NCBI RefSeq assembly: GCF_030546745.1
Contig: NZ_JAUOPD010000001.1
Coordinates: 124,001-188,000, forward strand
Reading direction: 5' to 3'
Source: Thalassotalea sp. 1_MG-2023
GTDB lineage: Bacteria > Pseudomonadota > Gammaproteobacteria > Enterobacterales > Alteromonadaceae
DNA: 64,000 bases
The position numbers were made by a program, and so were the translations under genes. How positions within the stretch are numbered: position 1 is the stretch's first letter; every line of letters begins with the position of its first letter. This document shows positions 34,883 through 44,872 of this stretch, in pieces. The notes under the pieces are model-generated. The model saw only the letters and a list, made by a program, of their open reading frames with translations. It had not been told where the DNA came from and did not search any database.

Positions 34883-37834
34883 TTATCTTGGCGTTAAAGC
34901 CCATTTAGGATTTGAATGATAGCTTTCTTTATTCGCAATATTGCTTTGGATAAAGCGCCATAACGGTGTGCCATTCTCTTGTTCTTTAACATATGAAGCA
35001 GCACTCATCGCGATTGAGTAATAACCGTGCTCAGTATCTTGTCCAGCGGCCACGTTTGTTACCAGTTGCTCTACATATGACGTTTGGTAATTACCAAAAA
35101 CGTTTTGCCAATTATCAAACCAGTTTGTCTGATTGTCGTGTGTAGGTAACACGTAAGCAAATAATAGGTTAGGTTCAATGTCGTATGAAAAAATGCCTCT
35201 TATCGGACGGGATGAATATTCTAGTAATTTATCCGTCGGCCAACCTAACTCTGCAGCACGTCCCATTGCACTGACCACAAAGTTTTGCATCCAAGGTGCA
35301 GTTGCGCGTGATACATTCTCAGTCTTAACAAATTTATCATTAACATATGAGGCACTGGTGATCCCAGAACCCCAATAGCCGAGTTCAGAAGGCTCACCGT
35401 TACCCACAAATGCGGTTGATATGTTGTCATAAGAAAAATCATATAAATCTTGTAATGCTGGTTGGCTATTACCTACGCGGTATTTACCTTCCCAAAGAGC
35501 GATGCCGTTTGAGATTAATTGACCAAAATATGTTTTTTCGTGAAAACCATCTGGAATAATGTCGTATGTATGTACACGTGTGCGTAAATGCCAAGCTTGA
35601 GCGCGCACTTCGCCAGAATACATCGCACCTTCACTGCCTGTTGGGCCCCGACCATAACTGCGTTTATAGGCTTTTGCATTACTATCACCACTAACAAATG
35701 CAGCAGAAAATAGCATTTGCTCTAAGTAATAATATTCGCCGGATAATAAATATTGTAATGAAGAAATATCAGGGTGATGTGCGGTATCAGGTCGCCAAGG
35801 TGTCGAGTCGACTTCACCTACATAAGGTATTTTATCGTTTTCATCGATTTCATGCCAATTTGGTCTGTATGTCCAGTGTGTTGGGCGAGCACCAGGTGCC
35901 ATCGATACTATTCGTCCTAAACCTGATACTTCCTTTTCAAAGTCAAAGGTTCTTTCGTCATCACCTTCACGGTAGTGCATTGGCCAATTTCCAGAGAGGT
36001 CTGCCTGGGTAAACGCAATGTCGGCTAAACGCCAATCACCTGTATATAACCATTTTACTGTCCAAGAAGGGTACAAGCCAATATCTGGTCTTCCCCCAGC
36101 AGTTGCCATAGCAGGTTGCCAAAACCCTTTTTGATAAATATCGGTACTTCTTGATTGCCATTCATTCCAATAGGCAGTTATTTTATCTGCAGGAATCACT
36201 TTGGTGGTATCGAAGTTAGGTACTGAAGGCGTTTGTACAAGATAAGCTAGGTTATGATCAACAGTAATGGGTGAATCATCATATGTTGAGAATTTTTTTG
36301 TCCATCTTGTTCTTGCTTGATGGTTGATATCATCTTTTTGGTAAACTAAAGCCTGTTCAGTACCTAAATGTAACGTTACATCGTAAAGCTGATCTTGTAA
36401 CGTTGTGGTATTGATATTCTCACTGACAAAACGAACTGAATATTCACCTAAACTTTTCCAATAGGTAACATAAAATAACGGCCGAATAGATTTATATTCA
36501 TCGCTACCAACATCATAGCTTCTTTGTGATGAATGATCTGCCATTAACAATGTTGTCGCAACAGGGCCATCTTGCCATAAGGTAAAATGATTGTTAGTTA
36601 ATAAATTACGTGCAGATACGGTGCGTTCAGTGCCGTCAAAATTATAGGTAATCGTTGCATCAAAACCAATTTCGCTAGCAAGTAGTTGGTTTTTATTAAA
36701 AGGTGTAAAGCTTTCAGGCGTTTCATTAACGACATTAGCAATAACGGTACTATTTTCCTCTAACGAACCTAAGACAAAGCTAAGTATTGCATGCTTGACC
36801 GAGCCGTCATCATAACGTTGTTTAACCGTCGCTTGAGCTGCAACATTTTGACCATTTATACGAATGGTTGGGCTATGGGTAATTTCTCCTTTAATAAAAG
36901 GTCGTGCAATTTGTATGGGTAAATTTGTTCTTTCTTTATCAACAGGTTCTTTGATTGTTATGGTATTGGTGGTGGGCTCGATAGGTTCTTCTTCAAAAAA
37001 TGCAGAAATGTTCAGTGTTTCAGAAATATTAAGGGTACAAGTTGTTGCTGATACAGGGCAGTTTTCCCATGATAGAAAATCAAAACCGCTGCTACCGATA
37101 CTTTCAAATGTTAATTGTGTATTTTTATCGACAGAGTATTGGCAGTAATTGGTACAGGTTTCATCTAATTGTTCAATATGCACACTACCATTACCCGTTA
37201 CATTAAGGTTTACATTAACTTTATTCTGCCCTGATTGCTCAAAATTAGCATGTACACTGGAATAGCCATTAACGATTATATCGCAAGTCGGTTTTGTTGT
37301 TGGGCAGTTATCACTCCAGCCTGTAAATTCGGCACCAGACTCAGGTTGTGCGACTAAGGTAACTACGGTATTTGCAGTAAGATGGTATTCACACTCAACA
37401 TCACAGGTTTTATCTAGTTGCGGAATTGAAACGGTACCATTGCCTTTTGCTTGCACTAATAATACCGCAACGTCTTTTGGCGTAAACTCTGCTTTTACGC
37501 TTTTATTGCTGTTTAACGTGATTTTACACTCTTGTTCTTGCTGACAACCTTCCCAGCCGTTAAATTGGAATGCATCAGTGTTTGTCGTAGCGACTAAAGT
37601 TACGGTTGAATGGGCTTTAGCATTGATTGTGCAATCTTGAGAGCAGCTTTGATTTAGCTCAACAAGATCTACTTTGCCCTCACCATCACCCGTAAACTGA
37701 ATATTGATAGAATAATCATCAATAGGTGTAATAATTGCTTTTGAGTCACTGTCGCCACCACCGCCACAAGACGCGAGTGTACAGGTAATGAAAATAGATA
37801 ATATTCGAGCCAGTTGCTGTCGAAAATGAAGCAT
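34883..37834 (-). CDS. Large surface lipoprotein: three Cys-rich repeats plus a putative polysaccharide-lyase region
   Basis: This 983-residue lipoprotein has lipobox LASC with Cys23, then GGGG, consistent with an outer-membrane fate. Residues of about 43-290 hold three consecutive repeats of 75-80 residues. Each carries a CxxxC pair and, after a conserved FxxWxxC, a second Cys pair (C-x5-C or C-x6-C), as in the bacterial InlB-B-like repeats of marine enzymes. The rest begins IARPFIKGEI and includes QRYDDGSVKHAILSF, which recalls the N-terminal RIFT-barrel of exo-rhamnogalacturonan-lyase-like proteins (PcRGLX/YetA); I hold this only moderately. A large alpha-toroid-like region follows. It may cut or remodel the polymer at the cell surface. 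Substrate unknown. Confidence 0.75.
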   Translation of the reverse strand: MLHFRQQLARILSIFITCTLASCGGGGDSDSKAIITPIDDYSINIQFTGDGEGKVDLVELNQSCSQDCTINAKAHSTVTLVATTNTDAFQFNGWEGCQQEQECKITLNSNKSVKAEFTPKDVAVLLVQAKGNGTVSIPQLDKTCDVECEYHLTANTVVTLVAQPESGAEFTGWSDNCPTTKPTCDIIVNGYSSVHANFEQSGQNKVNVNLNVTGNGSVHIEQLDETCTNYCQYSVDKNTQLTFESIGSSGFDFLSWENCPVSATTCTLNISETLNISAFFEEEPIEPTTNTITIKEPVDKERTNLPIQIARPFIKGEITHSPTIRINGQNVAAQATVKQRYDDGSVKHAILSFVLGSLEENSTVIANVVNETPESFTPFNKNQLLASEIGFDATITYNFDGTERTVSARNLLTNNHFTLWQDGPVATTLLMADHSSQRSYDVGSDEYKSIRPLFYVTYWKSLGEYSVRFVSENINTTTLQDQLYDVTLHLGTEQALVYQKDDINHQARTRWTKKFSTYDDSPITVDHNLAYLVQTPSVPNFDTTKVIPADKITAYWNEWQSRSTDIYQKGFWQPAMATAGGRPDIGLYPSWTVKWLYTGDWRLADIAFTQADLSGNWPMHYREGDDERTFDFEKEVSGLGRIVSMAPGARPTHWTYRPNWHEIDENDKIPYVGEVDSTPWRPDTAHHPDISSLQYLLSGEYYYLEQMLFSAAFVSGDSNAKAYKRSYGRGPTGSEGAMYSGEVRAQAWHLRTRVHTYDIIPDGFHEKTYFGQLISNGIALWEGKYRVGNSQPALQDLYDFSYDNISTAFVGNGEPSELGYWGSGITSASYVNDKFVKTENVSRATAPWMQNFVVSAMGRAAELGWPTDKLLEYSSRPIRGIFSYDIEPNLLFAYVLPTHDNQTNWFDNWQNVFGNYQTSYVEQLVTNVAAGQDTEHGYYSIAMSAASYVKEQENGTPLWRFIQSNIANKESYHSNPKWALTPR

Positions 37835-37886
37835 ATAAACTTAATCCTATTGCGCTGAAAAATGTACGTCACTGTATGGTTATTAA

Positions 37887-39068
37887 TTATAGTTGCTCAA
37901 GCAATTGATGCCAATGATGAGATGAGTTTTTTAATGCTTGAATTTCACTTTCGAAATTAGGCGTGAGGGCTTTATTGTCAAGGCGTTGACCAAAATCAGA
38001 AGTATCTCCAGAAAAGATACTCTTTATCAACACATTACCAAGCAATACATTGTAATGGGCAGGCTCCCAATACCATTGCATTTTTTGATGTTGAAGCATT
38101 AATTTTTCAGGCTCTAAAGTATATTGATTAAAGCCGCTAAAATCCCACAAGCTTATCTGTTGTGATTTATGGTCACGTACAACATCGGCCAATGTTTTTT
38201 TCCATTGTAAGTAAAGGTCAAAGTAACCCTGTTGATCAATGGCGTGTAAATAACTGTAATGATAAGGGTTTATGAAAAGGTGTAATGTGATATTTTTGCT
38301 TTCTGCCACCCTTATTAATTCAAGCAGCTTTTCAAACTTGGGGCTAATGGGGGTACCTTCGTTACTGGTTAATTGCCATGGCTTTTGACTTAACTTTTCT
38401 TTTACAAAATTTAATTTTTGTTTAAAAAGAGGTTTTTTCCCTTCTGATTCAAGAATTTTAACATATGCTTGAGCACTATTTAGACCGAAAGGCCCGATGC
38501 TATCTACCATTGAATATTGTTGGCTCATCGTAAAAAGTGATGATATAAGTGCATCGACTGAATAGACTAAAGCTAAACGCTCCGTGTAACGTTTCTTTGC
38601 GTGTTGAAAACCTTTGGCCGAGAATACACGGTGGCCATAACTCGTTTTTGTGGCATTGGTTTCATTGCCTGTAGGCGTTACTAAAAAATCAAAAAAATCT
38701 AAACCAAACACAATGGTTTCAAGGTTTGGGCTAGTTTGAATAGCGTGGTAAATGTGATCAATCTGAGAATGTAAAGTAGCGCCAGCTAAACCAAGGTTAT
38801 AAACTTTTTTGCCTTTAAATGCGGGGTGATAAGGAGATAAGCCCATTTCTACACGAGAATTGCCCATCAATAACACATCAGGTTTAATTTGCTCAACGCG
38901 ATAGGGTTTACTTATCCGCACTCGGTTGCTTGCTTCGGGTTTAATTTTGTTGATATTACTGATTGTCGGTGACCAATACATGCCGAAAGGGTCAACAAAC
39001 CAGTTAAGTCCACCAATAATAATTAGTAATAAAGCAATGATGAGGCTAAATTTCTTTAAATAAGTCAT
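37887..39068 (-). CDS. SGNH/AlgJ-like periplasmic acyltransferase partner
   Basis: This 393-residue protein has an N-terminal signal anchor (FSLIIALLLIIIGGLNWFV) and an SGNH-like core: VLLMGNSRVEMGL with candidate Ser71 and the C-terminal EPAHYN. It lies two bases after the MBOAT gene. The pair has the same logic as AlgI/AlgJ in alginate acetylation: a membrane acyl carrier-transferase hands the acyl group to a periplasmic SGNH protein that modifies the polymer. The acyl group may be acetyl but is not proven. Confidence 0.78.
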   Translation of the reverse strand: MTYLKKFSLIIALLLIIIGGLNWFVDPFGMYWSPTISNINKIKPEASNRVRISKPYRVEQIKPDVLLMGNSRVEMGLSPYHPAFKGKKVYNLGLAGATLHSQIDHIYHAIQTSPNLETIVFGLDFFDFLVTPTGNETNATKTSYGHRVFSAKGFQHAKKRYTERLALVYSVDALISSLFTMSQQYSMVDSIGPFGLNSAQAYVKILESEGKKPLFKQKLNFVKEKLSQKPWQLTSNEGTPISPKFEKLLELIRVAESKNITLHLFINPYHYSYLHAIDQQGYFDLYLQWKKTLADVVRDHKSQQISLWDFSGFNQYTLEPEKLMLQHQKMQWYWEPAHYNVLLGNVLIKSIFSGDTSDFGQRLDNKALTPNFESEIQALKNSSHHWHQLLEQL

Positions 39069-39070
39069 AG

Positions 39071-40639
39071 TTAAAATTGAAAATATAAAAATTCACTGAC
39101 CTGGTTAAGCGTAAGTAACCCTAAAACAAACGCTAGCGCAGAAAGAAAAGCAAATTTAGTTGAGTATGAAAATTGCAGCTGTTGTGCCATTTTTTTTGCG
39201 GGCCAAATGGCATTAGTCGTATCAAAGTGGAGTGTGCTTAGCGTCGCTTTATGCTTGGCAAACATATCTTGTATATTAGGTAATACTAATACCGCTACCG
39301 TTAAGGTTAAGACCCACAGCCAGGTTTTTACAAAAACAGCACCGCCGCCGAGTGTTGGAGTAACGGCTAAAGCGTCTAATATTTGTTGCAGTGGAGATAA
39401 GCTAACATAAATAGCATTAGGTATAGATATGCCGTTTAGTCCCGCCATACCTGATAGCATATTGAACGCACCATCTAATGTAACGGCTCTAAAAAATACC
39501 CAGCCAATAATCACGGCAATAATGGTAATAAACCAAGCTAAGTATCGGTACAACACACTATTTACAAAAGAAATTTTACTTGTTTGTATTATGTGCTGCC
39601 AACTATGGTTTATGATCAAATATGAACCGTGTAAGCCGCCCCAAATAACAAAATTCCAACCGGCGCCATGCCATAGGCCACCAAGTAACATGGTGATCAT
39701 TAAATTTGTATAGCGAGAAACTTGGCCTTTTCTGTTCCCCCCAAGGGCAATATAAACATAATCGCGTAAAAACTTAGATAATGTCATATGCCAACGTCGC
39801 CAAAACTCTGAAATATTGGCTGCTTTATAAGGAGAATAAAAGTTAAGTGGTAACACAATGCCAAATATTCTTGCTAGCCCAACTGCCATATCTGAGTAAC
39901 CAGAGAAATCAAAGTATAGCTGGAAAGTATAAGCAAGTGCGCCTCCCCAAGCGGTGAAAAAATCAACCTCTTGGCCGGCATCAGCTAATGAAAATATTGG
40001 TGTGGCGTAAACGGCAACGCCATCGGCAATCACTGTTTTTTTGAATAAACCAATGGCAAAAATAGATAGGCCTATGGCTACGTCGTTTGCGTTTAATTGA
40101 AAGGGTTTGTTGCGGTTAAATTGCGGCAACATATCTTTATGATGAACAATAGGTCCTGCAATAAGTTGCGGGAAAAACGACACAAATAAAGCATAATGCA
40201 AAAAGCTATATTCTTTGGTGATACCTTTGTAAGAATCGACTAAATAAGCGATTTGTTGAAAGGTAAAAAATGAAATCGCCAGTGGTAAAATAATATTACC
40301 GATAGAATAATCAGCATCTAGCACGCTATTTATGTTGTTAAGAATAAAACCGGCGTATTTAAAATAAGCAATGGCGAATAAATTTACTGCGATGCCAAAA
40401 ATGAGTAGTCCTTTATGTTTCGAACGACCACCTAGCATTCCGCCCAATAAGTAATTGAATCCCATTGAAGCGAGTAACAAAATGAGATAGAGCGGATTCC
40501 ACCAACCGTAAAAAAATAAAGAACATGCCACCAAAACTGCTATGGCGGGTTCATTACCGTAGCGCTTTGCTATTTGTAAAAATAACAAAATCGTTAAAGG
40601 TAGAAAAAAGAAAAGAAATTCAACCGAATTAAATAACAC
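39071..40639 (-). CDS. MBOAT family O-acyltransferase (AlgI-like)
   Basis: This 522-residue integral membrane O-acyltransferase shows the AlgI/DltB-type signatures FFPQLIAGPIVHHKDMLPQF, NISEFWRRWHMTLSKFLRDY and the catalytic-His region GLWHGAGWNFVIWGGLHG. It has about ten hydrophobic helices. It would move an acyl group across the inner membrane for polymer acylation together with the SGNH protein downstream. The start is GTG with AAGGA upstream. It is the first gene of the minus-strand island and is divergent from the ManC gene. Confidence 0.92.
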   Translation of the reverse strand: MLFNSVEFLFFFLPLTILLFLQIAKRYGNEPAIAVLVACSLFFYGWWNPLYLILLLASMGFNYLLGGMLGGRSKHKGLLIFGIAVNLFAIAYFKYAGFILNNINSVLDADYSIGNIILPLAISFFTFQQIAYLVDSYKGITKEYSFLHYALFVSFFPQLIAGPIVHHKDMLPQFNRNKPFQLNANDVAIGLSIFAIGLFKKTVIADGVAVYATPIFSLADAGQEVDFFTAWGGALAYTFQLYFDFSGYSDMAVGLARIFGIVLPLNFYSPYKAANISEFWRRWHMTLSKFLRDYVYIALGGNRKGQVSRYTNLMITMLLGGLWHGAGWNFVIWGGLHGSYLIINHSWQHIIQTSKISFVNSVLYRYLAWFITIIAVIIGWVFFRAVTLDGAFNMLSGMAGLNGISIPNAIYVSLSPLQQILDALAVTPTLGGGAVFVKTWLWVLTLTVAVLVLPNIQDMFAKHKATLSTLHFDTTNAIWPAKKMAQQLQFSYSTKFAFLSALAFVLGLLTLNQVSEFLYFQF

Positions 40640-40705
40640 CTGACTTCCTTGCGTATCGTATTATGTTTCGTTATTGCAATTTAACTATCTGCTTATGATC
40701 CATAA

Positions 40706-40722
40706 TACATTTAGCAAATGTA
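40706..40722. promoter_or_regulatory. Inverted repeat in the MBOAT/manC divergent region
   Basis: TACATTT-AGC-AAATGTA is a perfect 7-base inverted repeat with a three-base spacer, midway between two divergent operons. An operator role is inferred from position alone. Confidence 0.3.
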
Positions 40723-40757
40723 CTTTCGAAGCATTAATAAATCACTTATGATGACAT

Positions 40758-40763
40758 TATAAT
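40758..40763 (+). promoter_or_regulatory. Candidate -10 box for the manC operon
   Basis: A consensus TATAAT lies 25 bases before the ATG. The region 17-18 bases further upstream (TTAATA) is a weak -35. The ribosome site GGAAG lies six bases before the manC start. Confidence 0.35.
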
Positions 40764-40788
40764 TAAATTCATCGTTTATGGAAGACAA

Positions 40789-42204
40789 ATGGATCAACCT
40801 ATCATAACTCCAGTTGTGTTGTGTGGTGGAAGTGGTACTCGACTTTGGCCATTATCACGCACTTATACCCCGAAACAATTTTTACCGTTAACTTCTTCTT
40901 ATTCAATGTTGCAAGAAACGGTGCTGCGATTACCTAAAACGATTAATCAAGGTATCTTCATTTGTAATGAAGAGCATCGCTTTATGCTTGCTGAGCAATT
41001 GAGGCAAATTGATGCCAATAACAGCACTATTTTACTTGAGCCTGAAGGCAGAAACACTGCACCCGCGGTAGCTTTAGCTGCTTTGCAGGCAATGAAAGAT
41101 AATCCGCATGCGATGTTATTAGTGTTAGCAGCAGATCATGTAATCTCTGATCATGGCGCATTTCATCAAGCGATTGAACATGCCACCGCAGCGGCCATGC
41201 AAGATAAGTTAACCACTTTTGGCATTGTGCCTGATAAGCCTGAAACAGGGTATGGTTACATTCAACATGGCAACGATGGCGAACAATTTCATTCGGTAAA
41301 ACAGTTTGTTGAAAAGCCAGCGCTTGATGTCGCTAAACAATACGTTGCTTCTGGTGATTATCTGTGGAATAGCGGTATGTTTTTGTTCAAAGCGTCATGC
41401 TTTATTGATGAATTAGAGAAATACTGCCCAGAAATACTCATAGCGTGTCAGCAAGCATTCAGTGGCGCAGAACAAGACTTAGATTTTATTAGACCAGAAA
41501 AGTCAGCATTTTTAACTTGTATCAGTGAATCTATCGATTATGCCGTCATGGAAAAAACATCAAATGCCGCAGTAGTGCCTCTAGATGCGGGTTGGAGTGA
41601 TGTGGGTTCTTACGGCGCGTTAGCGGATGTACTCGATAAAAGTGATGATAAAGACAATGTTTTTATTGGCGACGTATTAACTCATGAAACCTCGCAATGT
41701 TATATCAACAGTCAAGATAAACTGGTAGCGGCAGTCGGGGTTGAAAACCTTGTGATTGTTGACACGCCAGATGCGGTATTAGTGGCTAATAAAGATAAAG
41801 CACAAGATGTTAAAGCAATTGTTGAACAATTAAAGCAACAAGGCAGAAGCGAAGTGTCATTTCAGCGAGAAGTGTACCGTCCTTGGGGTAAATATGACTC
41901 TATCGACATGGGTGAGCGTTTCCAAGTAAAACGCATTACGGTAAAACCGGGGGCAAAACTTTCAGTACAAATGCATCACCATAGAGCTGAACATTGGATT
42001 GTTGTCTCAGGTACGGCAAAAGTTACTATTGGCGAAACAACGTCGCTTTTGAGTGAAAATATGTCTACTTACATCCCGATTGGTGAAGTTCACGCATTAG
42101 AGAACCCAGGAAAACTCCCCCTAGAAATGATTGAAGTACAATCAGGTAGTTACCTTGGCGAAGACGATATTGTAAGATTCGAAGACAGATACGGCCGTAG
42201 TTAA
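40789..42204 (+). CDS. manC: Bifunctional mannose-1-phosphate guanylyltransferase / mannose-6-phosphate isomerase
   Basis: This 471-residue enzyme makes GDP-mannose and also interconverts mannose-6-phosphate and fructose-6-phosphate. The nucleotidyltransferase signature [20 protein letters not shown] is at residues 9-28, with FVEKP and WNSGMFLF further on. The C-terminal cupin (isomerase) domain contains [31 protein letters not shown] and VHALENPG. The length equals that of typical AlgA/XanB/CpsB enzymes. It is followed 16 bases later by the phosphomannomutase gene, so GDP-mannose or a derived sugar is a likely building block. Confidence 0.95.
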   Translation: MDQPIITPVVLCGGSGTRLWPLSRTYTPKQFLPLTSSYSMLQETVLRLPKTINQGIFICNEEHRFMLAEQLRQIDANNSTILLEPEGRNTAPAVALAALQAMKDNPHAMLLVLAADHVISDHGAFHQAIEHATAAAMQDKLTTFGIVPDKPETGYGYIQHGNDGEQFHSVKQFVEKPALDVAKQYVASGDYLWNSGMFLFKASCFIDELEKYCPEILIACQQAFSGAEQDLDFIRPEKSAFLTCISESIDYAVMEKTSNAAVVPLDAGWSDVGSYGALADVLDKSDDKDNVFIGDVLTHETSQCYINSQDKLVAAVGVENLVIVDTPDAVLVANKDKAQDVKAIVEQLKQQGRSEVSFQREVYRPWGKYDSIDMGERFQVKRITVKPGAKLSVQMHHHRAEHWIVVSGTAKVTIGETTSLLSENMSTYIPIGEVHALENPGKLPLEMIEVQSGSYLGEDDIVRFEDRYGRS

Positions 42205-42220
42205 TAGTAGAATAATTATC

Positions 42221-43594
42221 ATGACAAAAGAAAAGTTAACCTGTTTTAAAGCTTACGATATTCGTGGCAAATTGGGCGAAGAGCTAAACACTGATATTGC
42301 TTATCGCATTGGTCGTGCTTTTGCTCAGCACACGAAAGCTAAAACAGTTGTGGTTGGCGGCGACGTTCGCTTAACTAGCGAAGAATTAAAACTGGCATTA
42401 GCCAATGGTTTGATGGATGGCGGCACAGATGTCATTGATCTAGGTCTTAGCGGTACTGAACATATTTATTTCGCCACAAGCCATTTAAAATGTGATGGTG
42501 GTATTGTAGTGACAGCGAGTCATAACCCGATAGACTACAACGGAATGAAGTTAGTTAGAGAGCATTCTAAACCGATTTCTGGTGATACTGGCCTGTTTGA
42601 TATTCAAGCCTTAGCAGAAAACGCTAATTTTGTTACGCCAACGCTAAAGGGAAAAAGTACTTGTCATGATATTTCCAGTGCATATACCGAGCATTTATTA
42701 AGCTATATTGAATTGGACAATATTAAACCGCTAAAAGTTGTTGTTAATGCCGGCAATGGTACCGCAGGGCCAGCGTTAGACTGCATTGAACAAGCATTTA
42801 AAGCGCGTAATGTTCCAATTGAATTTATCAAAGTAAATCACCAGCCTGACGGCACGTTTCCAAACGGTATTCCGAACCCTTTATTACACGAGAACCAACC
42901 TGTAACAGCGAATGCTGTGAAAGTACATCAAGCTGATATGGGGATTGCGTGGGACGGTGACTTTGATCGCTGCTTTCTATTTGATGAAAACGGCAGCTTT
43001 ATTGAAGGCTACTACATTGTTGGGTTACTCGCAGAAAACTTTCTCGCTAAGCAGCCGGGCGGAAAAATTATTCATGATCCACGTTTAACGTGGAATACCA
43101 TCGATATTGTTGAACAAAGTGGCGGTCAAGCAATACAGAGTAAAACCGGGCATGCTTTCATCAAAGAACGTATGCGTGAAGAAGATGCGATTTACGGCGG
43201 CGAAATGAGCGCTCATCATTATTTTCGAGATTTTGCCTATTGCGATAGCGGTATGATCCCTTGGTTATTAGTGGCAGAACTACTGTGTATTAAAAACCAA
43301 CCCCTCTCAGCCTTAGTACAAGACAGAATCGCGAAATATCCTTCACCTGGTGAGATTAACAGTACGATAGCTGACCCTAAAAAGGCCATTGCGCGTGTAC
43401 TAGAATATTACCAATCGCAAGCGGTTGAGATTGAGTATGTTGACGGTATAAGTGTTTCATTTGACAACTGGCGCTTTAATCTACGCTCTAGTAATACTGA
43501 ACCGGTGGTCAGGTTAAATGTTGAAACCAAGGGTGATGTCACCTTGATGCAAACAAAAACTGATGAAGTACTGCAATTATTGCGACAACAGTAA
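42221..43594 (+). CDS. manB: Phosphomannomutase (ManB/CpsG type)
   Basis: This 457-residue alpha-D-phosphohexomutase interconverts mannose-6-phosphate and mannose-1-phosphate to supply ManC. The phosphoserine loop [13 protein letters not shown] has Ser100 as the phosphorylated residue. The metal site is [12 protein letters not shown] and the sugar-binding loop is [14 protein letters not shown]-terminal [15 protein letters not shown] binds phosphate. The gene's last base overlaps the start of the FemAB-like gene (TAATG). Confidence 0.95.
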   Translation: MTKEKLTCFKAYDIRGKLGEELNTDIAYRIGRAFAQHTKAKTVVVGGDVRLTSEELKLALANGLMDGGTDVIDLGLSGTEHIYFATSHLKCDGGIVVTASHNPIDYNGMKLVREHSKPISGDTGLFDIQALAENANFVTPTLKGKSTCHDISSAYTEHLLSYIELDNIKPLKVVVNAGNGTAGPALDCIEQAFKARNVPIEFIKVNHQPDGTFPNGIPNPLLHENQPVTANAVKVHQADMGIAWDGDFDRCFLFDENGSFIEGYYIVGLLAENFLAKQPGGKIIHDPRLTWNTIDIVEQSGGQAIQSKTGHAFIKERMREEDAIYGGEMSAHHYFRDFAYCDSGMIPWLLVAELLCIKNQPLSALVQDRIAKYPSPGEINSTIADPKKAIARVLEYYQSQAVEIEYVDGISVSFDNWRFNLRSSNTEPVVRLNVETKGDVTLMQTKTDEVLQLLRQQ

Positions 43595-44634
43595 TGAACA
43601 TGGAATATCGTATTCTAACGCTAAGCGACTTAAGCGAAGAATACTGGCAACAGCGCTTTTCACCGCAACTGTTTGAACACTCGTTGTTTTGGCTACAAGC
43701 TACCGAGCAATATGTAACGAAACAACGCTGTAAGTTGCATACCTTATGGTGTGATGAACAACTAGTTGCGGCGCTACCGCTTTATCAAGAGCGGGGCTTT
43801 TTAGGCGCAAAAGTGTTAAAAAACTTAATAAGCTTTTATTCAACAGAAGTGAGCTTTTTAGTCAATAAAGATTACCCACAAAGTGGGCAACTACTATATG
43901 ACCACATTATTAACGCTAATCGTTGGCACTTGATTGAACTTGGTCCCATTGTTAGCGAACGTCTCAGCTTTCATTATTTAAATACAGTGGTTGCACAGCA
44001 AACCAATTGGTTTATTCACGATATTGACTCAGAAGATACCTACTTTTCCACAAGACCGAGCCGATTGAAAAATACGTTAAAACGTAAAAATAAGCAGTTA
44101 GTCAAACATAATTTTCGTTTTCAAATTGCAGATGATCCAACAAGCGTTAAGCAGATGTTTACTGACTATCAAGCGATTTATCAACAAAGTTGGAAAGGCC
44201 AAGAATACAGCGACGATTTTATACTGGCTGCCTGCTTAAACGCACAAGCAGAACAAAAGCTATGTTTTGCGACGCTATATATTGATGAAATTCCAGCAGC
44301 GTCTCAAATATGGTTTACTCAAGAAAATCAGGTCTCTATTTTTAAGTTAGCCTATGACCCGCAGTTTTCCTCGCTGTCAGTAGGGAGTTTATTATCTGAA
44401 TACATGACAAAACATGTGTTAAACCACTATGGTATGCGCCATATTGAATTTGGTATGGGTAATGAGCGTTATAAGCAAGATTGGATGAACGAAAAGCAGC
44501 ACCGTTATTGTTATTTGGTGTTTAATACCAAGTCGATTATTGGCATACTGGCGTGGTTAAGATATAGCGTATTGGCTAGCTTTAAAAAAACTTTAACAGG
44601 ATGGTTAGGAAAAAACTCGGATGACTCAACGTGA
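43594..44634 (+). CDS. GNAT/FemAB-like acyltransferase (BioF2-type)
   Basis: This 346-residue protein of the FemAB/GNAT-like group encoded in many exopolysaccharide clusters shows the superfamily fold in SRLKNTLKRKNKQLVKHNF, a central SQIWFTQENQVSIFKLAYDP and YGMRHIEFGMGNERYKQDWM near the C-terminus. Unlike the first FemAB protein at 8952, it is directly followed by an acyl carrier protein gene (14-base overlap). It may therefore take an acyl group from that carrier. The acceptor is unknown. Confidence 0.8.
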   Translation: MNMEYRILTLSDLSEEYWQQRFSPQLFEHSLFWLQATEQYVTKQRCKLHTLWCDEQLVAALPLYQERGFLGAKVLKNLISFYSTEVSFLVNKDYPQSGQLLYDHIINANRWHLIELGPIVSERLSFHYLNTVVAQQTNWFIHDIDSEDTYFSTRPSRLKNTLKRKNKQLVKHNFRFQIADDPTSVKQMFTDYQAIYQQSWKGQEYSDDFILAACLNAQAEQKLCFATLYIDEIPAASQIWFTQENQVSIFKLAYDPQFSSLSVGSLLSEYMTKHVLNHYGMRHIEFGMGNERYKQDWMNEKQHRYCYLVFNTKSIIGILAWLRYSVLASFKKTLTGWLGKNSDDST

Positions 44635-44872
44635 TATTAAACAACAACTAATAGAAATTTTATCTGGCTTAATGCCGAGTTATAACCAACAATATTGGCA
44701 AAGCAACCCTGAACTCATTGGCGTGGTGCCTGAATTTGACTCCATGACCATCGTAAATCTGATTGGTGAATTAGAAGATCAGTTTGATTTAACCTTAGAC
44801 GATGACGACGTAACGGCGGAAAACTTTGAATCTGTCGATACCATCGTTGCGCTTGTGAATAGCGAACGTTAA
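44621..44872 (+). CDS. Acyl carrier protein
   Basis: This 83-residue acidic four-helix carrier has the phosphopantetheine attachment motif EFDSMTIVNL with Ser41 as the expected site. The flanking helix ELEDQFDLTLDDDDV is typical of ACPs specialised for surface-polymer acylation. It sits between the FemAB-like protein and two alpha/beta hydrolases, with one-base (TAATG) and 14-base overlaps. This arrangement is known from exosortase-A loci and implies ACP-bound acyl units used by the neighbours. Confidence 0.9.
   Translation: MTQRDIKQQLIEILSGLMPSYNQQYWQSNPELIGVVPEFDSMTIVNLIGELEDQFDLTLDDDDVTAENFESVDTIVALVNSER

Noticed and set aside
34851-34904. Longer sulfotransferase start at 34904
   Set aside because: It begins inside the lipoprotein gene without a ribosome site; GGAAGA before the ATG at 34850 fits better. 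Not fully excluded.
36864-37148. Plus-strand frame opposite the Cys-rich lipoprotein
   Set aside because: Antisense to a repeat-rich gene with lipobox and consistent domain structure; no independent support.
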